In this document: positions 33,283 to 41,350 of the stretch, piece after piece | Numbering within the stretch: position 1 is the first letter of the stretch | Layout of the letters: each line of letters begins with the position of its first letter | Assembly (NCBI GenBank): GCA_902706205.1 | Contig: CACSKA010000002.1 | Span: forward strand, 496,001 to 560,000 | DNA from: Chryseobacterium sp. 18061 | Lineage (GTDB): Bacteria; Pseudomonadota; Gammaproteobacteria; Enterobacterales; Enterobacteriaceae | DNA length: 64,000 nt | Direction of reading: 5' to 3' | The notes under the pieces: model-generated | The model's database searches: none | What the model was told of the DNA's origin: nothing | Seen by the model: only the letters and a program-made list of their open reading frames with translations | Position numbers and translations under genes: made by a program

Positions 33283-35376
33283 TTAGCTCAGTGAACCAAG
33301 GATTTTAAGTTCAAGTTCATCCGGCACTTCATTGTAAGACAGCACCTGCAATCCTGGAGCAAACAGTCGCGCATAGCGGGCCAGCAGCGGACGCAAGATT
33401 GGCGCCACCAGCAGCACAGGATTACGCCCTGCCGCTTTCATCTGCTCTTTAATCTGCGGCATATTATTCTGGAACTGACTGAGCATGTTGGGATCGACAG
33501 AGACGCTATCCAGCGCCACTTTCCCACTCTGCTGCGCCTGATTCACTACGCTTGTCAGCAAGTTTTCCAGTTCATTATTGAGGGTATAGACTGCCAGTTC
33601 TTTATCACGTTGCAGATCGGAGGTAATGCTGCGACGCAGCGCCAGACGCACATCCGAGGCTAATAGCAGCGGCTCTTTCGTTACCGCACTGCTGGCAACC
33701 AACACCGTAGCAATGGTGACAATATCACGCAGCGAAACGCCTTCTGTCAGCAAGAGTCGATATACCTTCAACAGTTGGCTGTAATTCAGGGCGGCATTCA
33801 GATCCTCTGCCAGTCGCGGTGCCATTGAGGTGAGACGGTTATGCAACAGCGTAATGTCGTCGTAGTTGAACAGATCCGGAATAAAGTTACGCACCACCTT
33901 ATTGACATGGGTGGCGATAATACTTGCGCTGTCCACCACCTGATAGCCGAGATTCAGGGCCTTGGCCTTTTGTTCATTTTGGATCCAGGTCACCGGCATG
34001 CCATACGCCGGGTCATTCCCCAGCGCGCCCTCAATTTCGCCGTACACCTCGCTGGACGGCAGCGCCATCAGCTTGCCCGAAGGGATATTCCCCTCTTCCG
34101 CCATGATACCGTTGATAAAAATGGCATATTCCGTCGGCTTCAGGCGGAAGTTTTCCCGTACCCGAATTTCCGGGAGCAGCACGCCATTGCTGTCTGAAAT
34201 GACCTGCCTAACCCCACGGATACGCTGCGTTAACGGGTTACCTTTCTCTTTATCAATCAGCGAAACCAGCTTATACCCGAGACTCAGACTTATCGGCTCG
34301 ATAAGCGGAATGGTTTGCCAGCTGACCTGCTGCTCTGCCGTTTCGGTGATGGTCTTGGTCAGCGTTTCAAGATTCTGGGTATCCTCTTCCGCTTCCTGAG
34401 GACGTTTGCTCATGCGCCATGCGCCAAATGCCAGCAGCCCCGTGAACATCAGGAAAGGCAGATGCGGCATGCCCGGCACGATGGCCATGATAAACATGAT
34501 ACCCGCCGCGGTGTACAACACCGATGGCGTCGCCAGCAGTTGCTTTCGGACTTCGCTGGCAATATCCCCGGCATCGCTGACTCGCGTCACGATGATCGCG
34601 GCGGCAGTCGACAGCAGCAGAGAAGGAATTTGGGCGACAAGGCCATCACCAATGGTCATCAGCACGTATTGCTGGAAGGCGGCTTCGGCACTCAGATCGT
34701 ATTTGAAGATACCGATACAGGTTCCGCCGATCAGGTTAATCGCCAGGATAAGCATCCCGGCGATCGCATCTCCACGCACAAACTTCGAGGCACCGTCCAT
34801 CGCACCGTAGAAGTCTGCTTCACTGGCAACCTCTTTACGGCGCGTCTGGGCCTGGGTCTGATTGATGAGGCCGGCGTTGAGATCGGCATCAATCGCCATC
34901 TGCTTACCTGGCATCGCATCGAGGGTAAAGCGGGCCGAGACCTCAGAAATACGCTCAGCCCCCTTGGTAACCACGATGAAGTTGATGATCATCAGAATGA
35001 CAAACACCACAAAGCCCACGACGAAGTTACCGCCGATGACCACCTGGCCGAATGACTCGATCACCTTACCCGCGGCTCCCGCCCCTTCGTGGCCAAACAG
35101 CATGACCACACGGGTTGAGGCAACGTTAAGCGACAGACGTAATAACGTGGTCACCAGCAACACAGTCGGGAACAGGCTGAATTCCAGAGGGCGCTTGGCG
35201 GAAATCGCAACCAGCAACACCATGACCGCAAGGACGATGTTGAAGGTAAACAGAACATCCAGCAATGCCGGCGGCAGTGGCAGGATGATCATCGCCAGGA
35301 TCGAGAGCAACACCAGAGGTATCGCCAGATGTCCTTTGCTTAGGTAGGTCAGTAATTGCTTACTTTTAGTCGTCAT
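33283..35376 (-). CDS. lfhA: Flagellar export gate protein FlhA
   Basis: This 697-residue protein is the main export-gate component. About eight membrane helices occupy the first ~320 residues, with the conserved cytoplasmic loop KGAERISEVSARFTLDAMPG between them. A large cytoplasmic domain binds substrates and chaperones. The length matches FlhA (about 690). It overlaps lfhB by 11 bp and is followed at 5 bp by the unknown tail-anchored gene. Confidence 0.96.
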   Translation of the reverse strand: MTTKSKQLLTYLSKGHLAIPLVLLSILAMIILPLPPALLDVLFTFNIVLAVMVLLVAISAKRPLEFSLFPTVLLVTTLLRLSLNVASTRVVMLFGHEGAGAAGKVIESFGQVVIGGNFVVGFVVFVILMIINFIVVTKGAERISEVSARFTLDAMPGKQMAIDADLNAGLINQTQAQTRRKEVASEADFYGAMDGASKFVRGDAIAGMLILAINLIGGTCIGIFKYDLSAEAAFQQYVLMTIGDGLVAQIPSLLLSTAAAIIVTRVSDAGDIASEVRKQLLATPSVLYTAAGIMFIMAIVPGMPHLPFLMFTGLLAFGAWRMSKRPQEAEEDTQNLETLTKTITETAEQQVSWQTIPLIEPISLSLGYKLVSLIDKEKGNPLTQRIRGVRQVISDSNGVLLPEIRVRENFRLKPTEYAIFINGIMAEEGNIPSGKLMALPSSEVYGEIEGALGNDPAYGMPVTWIQNEQKAKALNLGYQVVDSASIIATHVNKVVRNFIPDLFNYDDITLLHNRLTSMAPRLAEDLNAALNYSQLLKVYRLLLTEGVSLRDIVTIATVLVASSAVTKEPLLLASDVRLALRRSITSDLQRDKELAVYTLNNELENLLTSVVNQAQQSGKVALDSVSVDPNMLSQFQNNMPQIKEQMKAAGRNPVLLVAPILRPLLARYARLFAPGLQVLSYNEVPDELELKILGSLS

Positions 35377-36499
35377 CCGTTTTCAGAACCTCTTTAGGGA
35401 TGGAGATATAGCGATTGAGCTGCGGGCGCTGCTGCGAACCAGAACGCCAGTTCTTTAACTGCAGGACATAGGTCAAAACGTGGGCGATGGCGCGGTAGAG
35501 TTGAGAAGGTATTTGCTGATTCACCTGGGTGGTGTAATAGACCGAACGGGCCAGTCGCGGAAACTCCACGATTTCAATGTTATGTTCACCCGCCACCTGC
35601 CGAATAAACAGCGCCACTTCTTCAGTGCCTTTGGCAACCACAAATGGGGCCTGCGCACGATCCTGATCGTACTTTAACGCCACGGCAAAGTGCGTTGGGT
35701 TGGTTATCACCACATCGGCATTGGGTACTACTTTTCGGATCTGCCCCATGGCCATCTGACGCTGTAAGCGGCGAATACGGGCTTTAACCTCAGGCTTACC
35801 TTCCTGATTTTTATGCTCTTCTTTAACTTCCTGCTTGGTCATCTTCATTTTGTTGGTGAACATTTTTTTCGCCAACGGGACATCGACGAGGGCGAAGAAC
35901 ACAAACAGGATCACGAAGTTGAGCATAATGCTGTGGTACATCGACAGGCCCTGGCTTACGGCGCGCTGGAATGACATATCCTGCAAGCGTAAGAAAGCCG
36001 TAAAATTGTTGCGTACGCTCAGCCAAATAAGCAGCAGCACGACCAGCGCCTTCAACACCATTTTCCCGGTTTCAACCAGATGCTCGGCCGAGAAAAAGCG
36101 ACCAAAACCGGAGATAGGGTTAATTTTGCCGAAATCGGGTAGCAGCTTTTGTGGCAAAAGCACAAATCCACCCGGCACCATTGAGGCGAGGATCGCTGCG
36201 GCAGGGATCGGTATCAGGGTCACGCTAAACTTAAGCATGATCAGCAGATTATGCTTAAGGAATTGCGCAATGATACCAGGCTCATTGATGTGCACCCCAT
36301 ACTGATGGATGGTAATGAAACACTCGCGGATAAAACTGGCGTACAGCGGGAACGAGTTGCTGACCACGATGAAAGAGACCAGCAGCGTGGAGGCTAATCC
36401 CATATCTTTCGAACGCGCTATCTGCCCATCCTTACGGGCCTTACGAAGTTTTTGTGCCGAGGGTTTCTCTGACTTTTCTTCGGTGCTGCTCTCAGCCAT
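35366..36499 (-). CDS. lfhB: Flagellar export switch protein FlhB
   Basis: This 377-residue membrane protein has four helices and a cytoplasmic domain with the autocleavage motif N267-P-T-H270 (VVITNPTHFAVALKY). Cleavage there switches export from rod/hook to filament substrates, together with the FliK-like LafE. It overlaps lfiR by 8 bp and lfhA by 11 bp. Confidence 0.96.
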   Translation of the reverse strand: MAESSTEEKSEKPSAQKLRKARKDGQIARSKDMGLASTLLVSFIVVSNSFPLYASFIRECFITIHQYGVHINEPGIIAQFLKHNLLIMLKFSVTLIPIPAAAILASMVPGGFVLLPQKLLPDFGKINPISGFGRFFSAEHLVETGKMVLKALVVLLLIWLSVRNNFTAFLRLQDMSFQRAVSQGLSMYHSIMLNFVILFVFFALVDVPLAKKMFTNKMKMTKQEVKEEHKNQEGKPEVKARIRRLQRQMAMGQIRKVVPNADVVITNPTHFAVALKYDQDRAQAPFVVAKGTEEVALFIRQVAGEHNIEIVEFPRLARSVYYTTQVNQQIPSQLYRAIAHVLTYVLQLKNWRSGSQQRPQLNRYISIPKEVLKTDDD

Positions 36500-37265
36500 G
36501 CGCCACCTTCAGCTTATCGAGCTGATGCAGTACGGCATTAACCAACTGCAAATAGTGATCCGGCACGCTGTACATCAAGGCCGCAAAACAGATCAGTCCC
36601 GCCAACATGTTGATGGGAAAACCGAGCGAATAGAGATTCAGCGACGGGGAGATGCGGTTCAACAGACCGAAACACATTTGCACGACCAGCATGACAAACG
36701 TGGTGGGCAGCGCCAGCAGCATGGCTGACGACAACACCCACGTGAATGCCATCGCCACCGACATCAGCGATTGTGGCGTCAGCGCATTGCCAATCGGCCA
36801 GTAGGTGAACCCTTTGTACAAAATGCTGACCAGCAACAGATGCCCATCCATAATGAAAAACAGCAGGATGGCAAAAATATTGATGAACTCGCCCAGCACC
36901 GCGACGTTGGCCCCGCTGCTAGGGTCATTCATGGTGGCCATACTCATCCCCATGTTAAAGGAGAGGATTTGCCCGGCCATTTGTAAAATCTCAAATACCA
37001 GTTGCAACATCATGCCAAACAACATACCCCAGATGAACTGTTCCAGCGTCAGCAGCACGGTCGTGAACAGTTGATCCGGAACAGGATGCGGGATCATCGG
37101 GGTGATGATGAGTGTCAGCGCACCGGACAACATAATCCTCACGCGAATGGTGAACGCGTGGTTATTGAAGACAGGGCTGAACTGGAAGAAGGTCATGATG
37201 CGGACGAACGGAAACCACATCCCGAGAATCAGGTTTGTGAATTGTACAATGTCAGTGTGTGCCAT
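36492..37265 (-). CDS. lfiR: Flagellar export protein FliR
   Basis: This 257-residue multi-pass membrane protein of the export gate starts MAHTDIVQFTNLIL. The ATG at 37265 follows the lfiQ stop by one base; the longer frame inside lfiQ is not used. It has typical helices (SLMSVAMAFTWVLSSAMLLALP) and the C-terminal FPINMLAGLICFAALMYSVP. Confidence 0.94.
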   Translation of the reverse strand: MAHTDIVQFTNLILGMWFPFVRIMTFFQFSPVFNNHAFTIRVRIMLSGALTLIITPMIPHPVPDQLFTTVLLTLEQFIWGMLFGMMLQLVFEILQMAGQILSFNMGMSMATMNDPSSGANVAVLGEFINIFAILLFFIMDGHLLLVSILYKGFTYWPIGNALTPQSLMSVAMAFTWVLSSAMLLALPTTFVMLVVQMCFGLLNRISPSLNLYSLGFPINMLAGLICFAALMYSVPDHYLQLVNAVLHQLDKLKVAHG

Positions 37266-37266
37266 C

Positions 37267-37539
37267 TTAATGCACCAGCACTGCCGCCTGAGTGAACAGA
37301 TGCACACAAAGATCGTCGAGGGTGGTAATCATCCACTTGCCGGTAATGCCCAGTACCACCAGGGTGACAATCAGGCGCGGCAGAAAGCTGAGCGTTTGTT
37401 CATTAATTTGCGTGACAGCCTGGAAAATACTCACACACAGGCCGACCAACAGACTGGGAACCACCAGCACGCAGACCAGCATGATCACCACTTTTATTCC
37501 GCTGCCGACAATGTCCGCCGCGACATCTACCGTTAACAT
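37267..37539 (-). CDS. lfiQ: Flagellar export protein FliQ
   Basis: This small 90-residue protein with two helices (IKVVIMLVCVLVVPSLLVGL, LIVTLVVLGITGKWM) contains the conserved SIFQAVTQINEQTLSFLP loop. The start at 37539 (MLTVDVAADIV) gives the family length; ten further in-frame upstream codons overlap lfiP and are not used. Confidence 0.94.
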   Translation of the reverse strand: MLTVDVAADIVGSGIKVVIMLVCVLVVPSLLVGLCVSIFQAVTQINEQTLSFLPRLIVTLVVLGITGKWMITTLDDLCVHLFTQAAVLVH

Positions 37540-37555
37540 GTTGCCATTCCCATTG

Positions 37556-38314
37556 TTATCCCAGCCCAAGGCCGCGGATGCTGGAGGTAAGCGTGCCGAC
37601 AGTTAACGACCAGCCGTCGATCAACACAAACAACATCAGCTTGAACGGCAAGGAAACGATCAGCGGGGAGAGCATCATCATCCCCATCGCCATCAATACG
37701 CTGGCAACGATCAGGTCAATGACCAGGAACGGGATGTAGATCATGAAGCCTATCTGGAATGCGGTCTTCAACTCACTCAACACATAAGCCGGTATCACAA
37801 TGGTCAGATCTTGCGCCGCAGGATCCCCTTTGACATCCGCGATAGCCATAATCTGCGCCATCGCCTTTTTATCGGTTTGGGCGAGCATGAAACGTTTTAA
37901 CGGCTTAGCACCGGTTGCCAACGCTTCAGAGAGCGTTATCTGGTCGTTTTCAAACGGCACTACCGCATGGTCGTAGATGTTAATACCAATCGGGCGCATC
38001 ACCAGCATGGTCAATGACAACGCTATCCCAATCAAAATACGGTTGGGCGGTGATTGCTGTAATCCCATAGCCTGTCGTAACAAGGAGAGCACGATGATGA
38101 AACGGGTAAAACAGGTCATCATTAACACCAGCGTCGGCAGTAAGCCCACCAGGGTCATGAGGATAAGCACCTGTAGCTTTACGCTGTATTCCTGGGTATC
38201 ACCGTGATTAACAACGCTCAACAACGAGATATCTCCCCCCTGCGCAAAGGCATGGGAGGAAATAAACATCAGAGCGAGTCCTGCCAGACAGGCAATGAGA
38301 GGACGGGATTTCAT
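37556..38314 (-). CDS. lfiP: Flagellar export protein FliP
   Basis: This 252-residue export-gate protein has a cleavable signal peptide (ending SSHAFAQ), as FliP proteins do. Conserved parts are MMTCFTRFIIVLSLLRQAMG, QSPPNRILIGIALSLTMLVM and the C-terminal PFKLMLFVLIDGWSL. Its ATG overlaps the lfiN stop (38311-38314). This leaves no room for fliO, which helps FliP assembly in primary flagellar systems. Confidence 0.96.
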   Translation of the reverse strand: MKSRPLIACLAGLALMFISSHAFAQGGDISLLSVVNHGDTQEYSVKLQVLILMTLVGLLPTLVLMMTCFTRFIIVLSLLRQAMGLQQSPPNRILIGIALSLTMLVMRPIGINIYDHAVVPFENDQITLSEALATGAKPLKRFMLAQTDKKAMAQIMAIADVKGDPAAQDLTIVIPAYVLSELKTAFQIGFMIYIPFLVIDLIVASVLMAMGMMMLSPLIVSLPFKLMLFVLIDGWSLTVGTLTSSIRGLGLG

Positions 38315-38673
38315 GGCTTCAGGTCGTTGATTTCGCGAGAATTGAATTCCAGAACGCGAAGACCGTACTTTTCGTTCACCACCACCACTTCAGCTTTACC
38401 CAGCAGAATGTTATTGACCTTAATGTCCAGCGGTTCGCCCGCCAGTTTATCCAGCTCAATCACGGTGTCGTCGTCCATGTTCAGCAGGTCCGCCAGCATC
38501 ACTTCGACGGAAGAGACTTCAAGCGTCAGCGTGACCGGGATACGTTTTAGCAGAGACATCGAATTCTTCTGCGTGGCGTCTGCTGCCGGCGCGGGGCTGT
38601 TTACTGCTTCAGCGGCCGTGTCGTTGGTGTTAAGTTCAAAACCTTGTTCAAGTAAATCTTCATGCTCATTCAT
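38311..38673 (-). CDS. lfiN: Flagellar switch protein FliN
   Basis: This 120-residue C-ring protein ends in a SpoA/FliN domain (RIPVTLTLEVSSVEVMLADLL, VNNILLGKAEVVVVNEKYGLRV). ATG 38673 (MNEHEDLLEQGF) lies inside the lfiM stop region with an 8-bp overlap; the longer frame inside lfiM is not used. It stacks with LfiM in the switch complex. Confidence 0.94.
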   Translation of the reverse strand: MNEHEDLLEQGFELNTNDTAAEAVNSPAPAADATQKNSMSLLKRIPVTLTLEVSSVEVMLADLLNMDDDTVIELDKLAGEPLDIKVNNILLGKAEVVVVNEKYGLRVLEFNSREINDLKP

Positions 38674-39535
38674 AGCTATTCTCTGACTTTGTTCCGGCAA
38701 TTTCCGACAGATAAAGTTTGTTTTTGTCTTCAACGAGGAGGGCGCTAAACAGCTCAGCCTTGCCAATGTTCACCGAATAGCGCTCAGGCAAACCGATCGG
38801 CAGAATGTCGCCAGGCTTAATGGTGGTCAGTTCAGCGACATTGAGCGAGATCTCAGCAATTTTAACCGTCAGGGTTAATGGCAGCGTATTGATAACCTCG
38901 CTCACCACAGCCTGCTTTTTCTCTTTGCGGGCACGCGTATCGAGCTGCTCGCTAGAGTTGCGAATATCCTGCTGACGTAAGGCGTTCAGGACGAAATCCG
39001 TATGCGCGTCATCAAGGAAAATGTAAAAACAATTCCCTTCCGCACCGTCCAGGGTAAAGGTGACCTTGTATGTCCATTGCGTTTGCACGCCCATATTATC
39101 GGGCGAAATGGAAAGGGCTAATCCTGAGCTGTCTTTATCAAAAATCATCCCGAGAAGATCGTTCGCGAGGCGATTTTTCAGACGGGCTTCCGTTTTGGTT
39201 GGAAGTTCATTCTCATCTGATAATTCAGATTCCAAATCCCCTTCGAGACCATAGAAATTACCCAGCAAGGTCAGCAATAAAGGCCGATCAATATCAAACG
39301 CAAGCTGTCCGACATCTGAAATGAAAAGCTCAGCAGTTTTATTGATGACGTCCATTTCACAATCAATGCGTTTCAGCGAGATATAAGAACGATGTTTTTT
39401 GAGGAAATAATTGTTCAGTCTCGAATCGAGCGTATCGAATTTGCTGACAAAGATAGTCTGCAGACGATGGTATGGACGACCGAGCCGGTTCCCTTCCAGT
39501 TTGAAGATGCCCGGTGTTTGACTGTACTTTAACAT
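38666..39535 (-). CDS. lfiM: Flagellar switch protein FliM, N-terminally short
   Basis: This 289-residue protein (295 if the upstream start at 39553 is used) corresponds to the middle and C-terminal SpoA domains of FliM (VINTLPLTLTVKIAEISLNVAELTTIKPGDILPI). It begins MLKYSQTPGIFKLEGNRLG. The CheY-binding peptide at the start of ordinary FliM (an LSQxEIDALL-like motif) is missing, consistent with a length some 40 residues below E. coli FliM. It is the first gene of the export/switch operon. A GCCGATAA box lies 37 bp upstream. Confidence 0.88.
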   Translation of the reverse strand: MLKYSQTPGIFKLEGNRLGRPYHRLQTIFVSKFDTLDSRLNNYFLKKHRSYISLKRIDCEMDVINKTAELFISDVGQLAFDIDRPLLLTLLGNFYGLEGDLESELSDENELPTKTEARLKNRLANDLLGMIFDKDSSGLALSISPDNMGVQTQWTYKVTFTLDGAEGNCFYIFLDDAHTDFVLNALRQQDIRNSSEQLDTRARKEKKQAVVSEVINTLPLTLTVKIAEISLNVAELTTIKPGDILPIGLPERYSVNIGKAELFSALLVEDKNKLYLSEIAGTKSENSYE

Positions 39536-39933
39536 AGTACGCGTTCTCTGCATTTTTCTCTGTTTAGCAGATTATCGGCATCAGGTTAGTGATGAAAACA
39601 ATTTGCTTTCTTTAATAATACATCAGTGAATAGAGCCGCCGCGTCTGCGGCTAGTGGCACATAAAAAAACAGGACTGGCATTTAACCGCAGGTGCCGAGA
39701 AGTCGCAATGGGATTTTATTATTAATGCATAAAACGAACAAATAATATATTGAGTTAAACCAGATAAAAACTTGATGGATACGACGTAACACACTGCTTT
39801 TAAAGGATAATATTTTTTTGATGCATTTATATAATCTTTGAATGAAAGACAATGATAGTATCCACCCTCTTTTTCCACCTCTTTATATATATCGACTAAT
39901 GTCGCTGTACTCACGCAAATAAGAGAGGCATTT
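39536..39933. other. Divergent AT-rich region between lfiM and lafK
   Basis: It contains GCCGATAA on the minus strand (39579-39572), an exact match to the classical sigma-28 -10 box, but without TAAA/TAAG 15 bp upstream. On the plus strand TGGCAC (39655-39660) and TGGCAT (39677-39682) have no correctly spaced TTGC. It probably holds the master control region for lafK, but no promoter can be called with confidence. Confidence 0.4.
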
Positions 39934-40941
39934 ATGCTAGATATTATTGCCACTGACAATCGTACTCTGAACGTACTGACGCTCGCAAAAAAAGTGGCAG
40001 CTTTTAACGTTCCTGTATTGATTCAAGGAGAGACGGGAACAGGGAAAGAATGCATTGCCAAATATATTCACACTAACGCCTTTGCGGAATGTCAGGATGC
40101 GCCGTATATCGGAGTGAACTGTGCTGCCATTCCAGAAAACATGTTGGAGTCTACCCTATTTGGTTATGAGAAAGGAGCCTTCACCGGGGCCGTTAATACG
40201 GTGGCAGGCAAGCTGGAATTAGCCAACAAAGGCACATTATTACTTGATGAAATCGGTGAGTTACCTTTAGCACTGCAGGCAAAACTTCTGCGTGTGTTAC
40301 AGGAGAATAAAGTTGAACGTCTGGGCGGTCATCGCCAAATTCACCTTAATTTTCGCCTGATTGCCTGCACCAATAAAAACCTCGAAACCGAAGTGGCGGA
40401 AGGCCGTTTCCGTGAAGATTTATTCTACCGTCTGAATGTGGTGCATATTGATGTGCCGGCCCTGCGCGAACGCCGGGAAGACATTATCCCACTAGCAACC
40501 CACTTCATTCAGAAATACACCCCAATGCTTGGGCGAAACGTAAAGCTGTCTGAATCGGCAAAACGTTCCCTCGCCACCCATCAATGGCCGGGAAATGTCC
40601 GCGAGCTGGAAAATGCGATCCAGCGCGGCATGATCATGAATCGCGACGGTGTGGTGTACCCCGATATGTTAGGGATCCCGCAAACGGCTCCCATCAGCCA
40701 TGCCGAACCCGCGCTTTCTGAAACGTCTGTTATCGCCCCCTCTACCCTGAGCACCGTGACCGCCAGTCAGGGCGATCTGCGCCTGCATGGCCGCTTTGCG
40801 CAGTACGAATACATCGCCGATCTGATGCGTAAGTACCAGGGAAATAAATCCAAAATTGCCGATTTACTGGGAATTACGCCCCGCGCCCTTCGCTACCGCC
40901 TGGCCTCCATGCGGAAATATGGAATCGAAATTTACTCTTAA
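39934..40941 (+). CDS. lafK: Sigma-54-dependent activator of lateral flagella
   Basis: This 335-residue enhancer-binding protein consists only of an AAA+ domain and a DNA-binding tail. Walker A is GETGTGKE (32-39), the sigma-54 contact loop is GAFTGA (81-86), Walker B lies in TLLLDEIGELP, and the second-region motif is FREDLFYRLNV. The C-terminus has a Fis-type helix-turn-helix (GNKSKIADLLGITPRALRYRL). There is no N-terminal receiver or sensor domain, so control must come from expression or from a partner, as for PspF. It is divergent from lfiM and 41 bp upstream of lfiE. It is the likely activator of the sigma-54 sites before lafB, lfgB and the 60476 gene. Confidence 0.93.
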   Translation: MLDIIATDNRTLNVLTLAKKVAAFNVPVLIQGETGTGKECIAKYIHTNAFAECQDAPYIGVNCAAIPENMLESTLFGYEKGAFTGAVNTVAGKLELANKGTLLLDEIGELPLALQAKLLRVLQENKVERLGGHRQIHLNFRLIACTNKNLETEVAEGRFREDLFYRLNVVHIDVPALRERREDIIPLATHFIQKYTPMLGRNVKLSESAKRSLATHQWPGNVRELENAIQRGMIMNRDGVVYPDMLGIPQTAPISHAEPALSETSVIAPSTLSTVTASQGDLRLHGRFAQYEYIADLMRKYQGNKSKIADLLGITPRALRYRLASMRKYGIEIYS

Positions 40942-40982
40942 GTTGCACATTCACCTACAAGGATTGTTTTTTAAGGCATGCC

Positions 40983-41345
40983 ATGAATACGTTAACCATT
41001 ACTCCGGGAAGCACCATGCAGTCGCAGATGCTGCAAGACATGACGCAAATGAGGGCGGTAGCTGATGCTCCCGTCCTTCCTGCATCAAACGTCAGCCTCA
41101 GCGAAGGTGCTTCCTCTGTCGCCACGCCGTCCTTCAGTCACATCATGAGCGCCTCGCTACATCGCGTTGACAACTATGAACACACTGCACAGGCACGTCA
41201 GACCGCCATTGATACGGGAAAAAGTGACGATCTTGCCGGGGCGATGATTGCCAGCCAGCAGGCATCGTTGTCGTTTTCCGCCCTTGTCCAGGTGCGCAAT
41301 AAAGTCGCCTCTGGCATTAACGACCTGATGAGTATGTCCATTTAA
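40983..41345 (+). CDS. lfiE: Flagellar hook-basal body protein FliE
   Basis: This 120-residue rod/MS-ring adaptor has the conserved C-terminal helix QASLSFSALVQVRNKVASGINDLM. The N-terminal part is variable and a little longer than usual (FliE about 104). It lies 41 bp after lafK and 5 bp before lfiF, first of the lfiEFGHIJ-tagD series. Confidence 0.92.
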   Translation: MNTLTITPGSTMQSQMLQDMTQMRAVADAPVLPASNVSLSEGASSVATPSFSHIMSASLHRVDNYEHTAQARQTAIDTGKSDDLAGAMIASQQASLSFSALVQVRNKVASGINDLMSMSI

Positions 41346-41350
41346 TCGCC

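Noticed and set aside
39655..39695. TGGCAC and TGGCAT upstream of lafK as sigma-54 promoters
   Set aside because: Neither has a correctly spaced -12 GC; the second is off by one base.
39651..39959. 102-codon minus-strand frame between lfiM and lafK
   Set aside because: It overlaps the start of lafK on the other strand, is very AT-rich with many Cys/Tyr/Ile codons, and lies in the expected control region.
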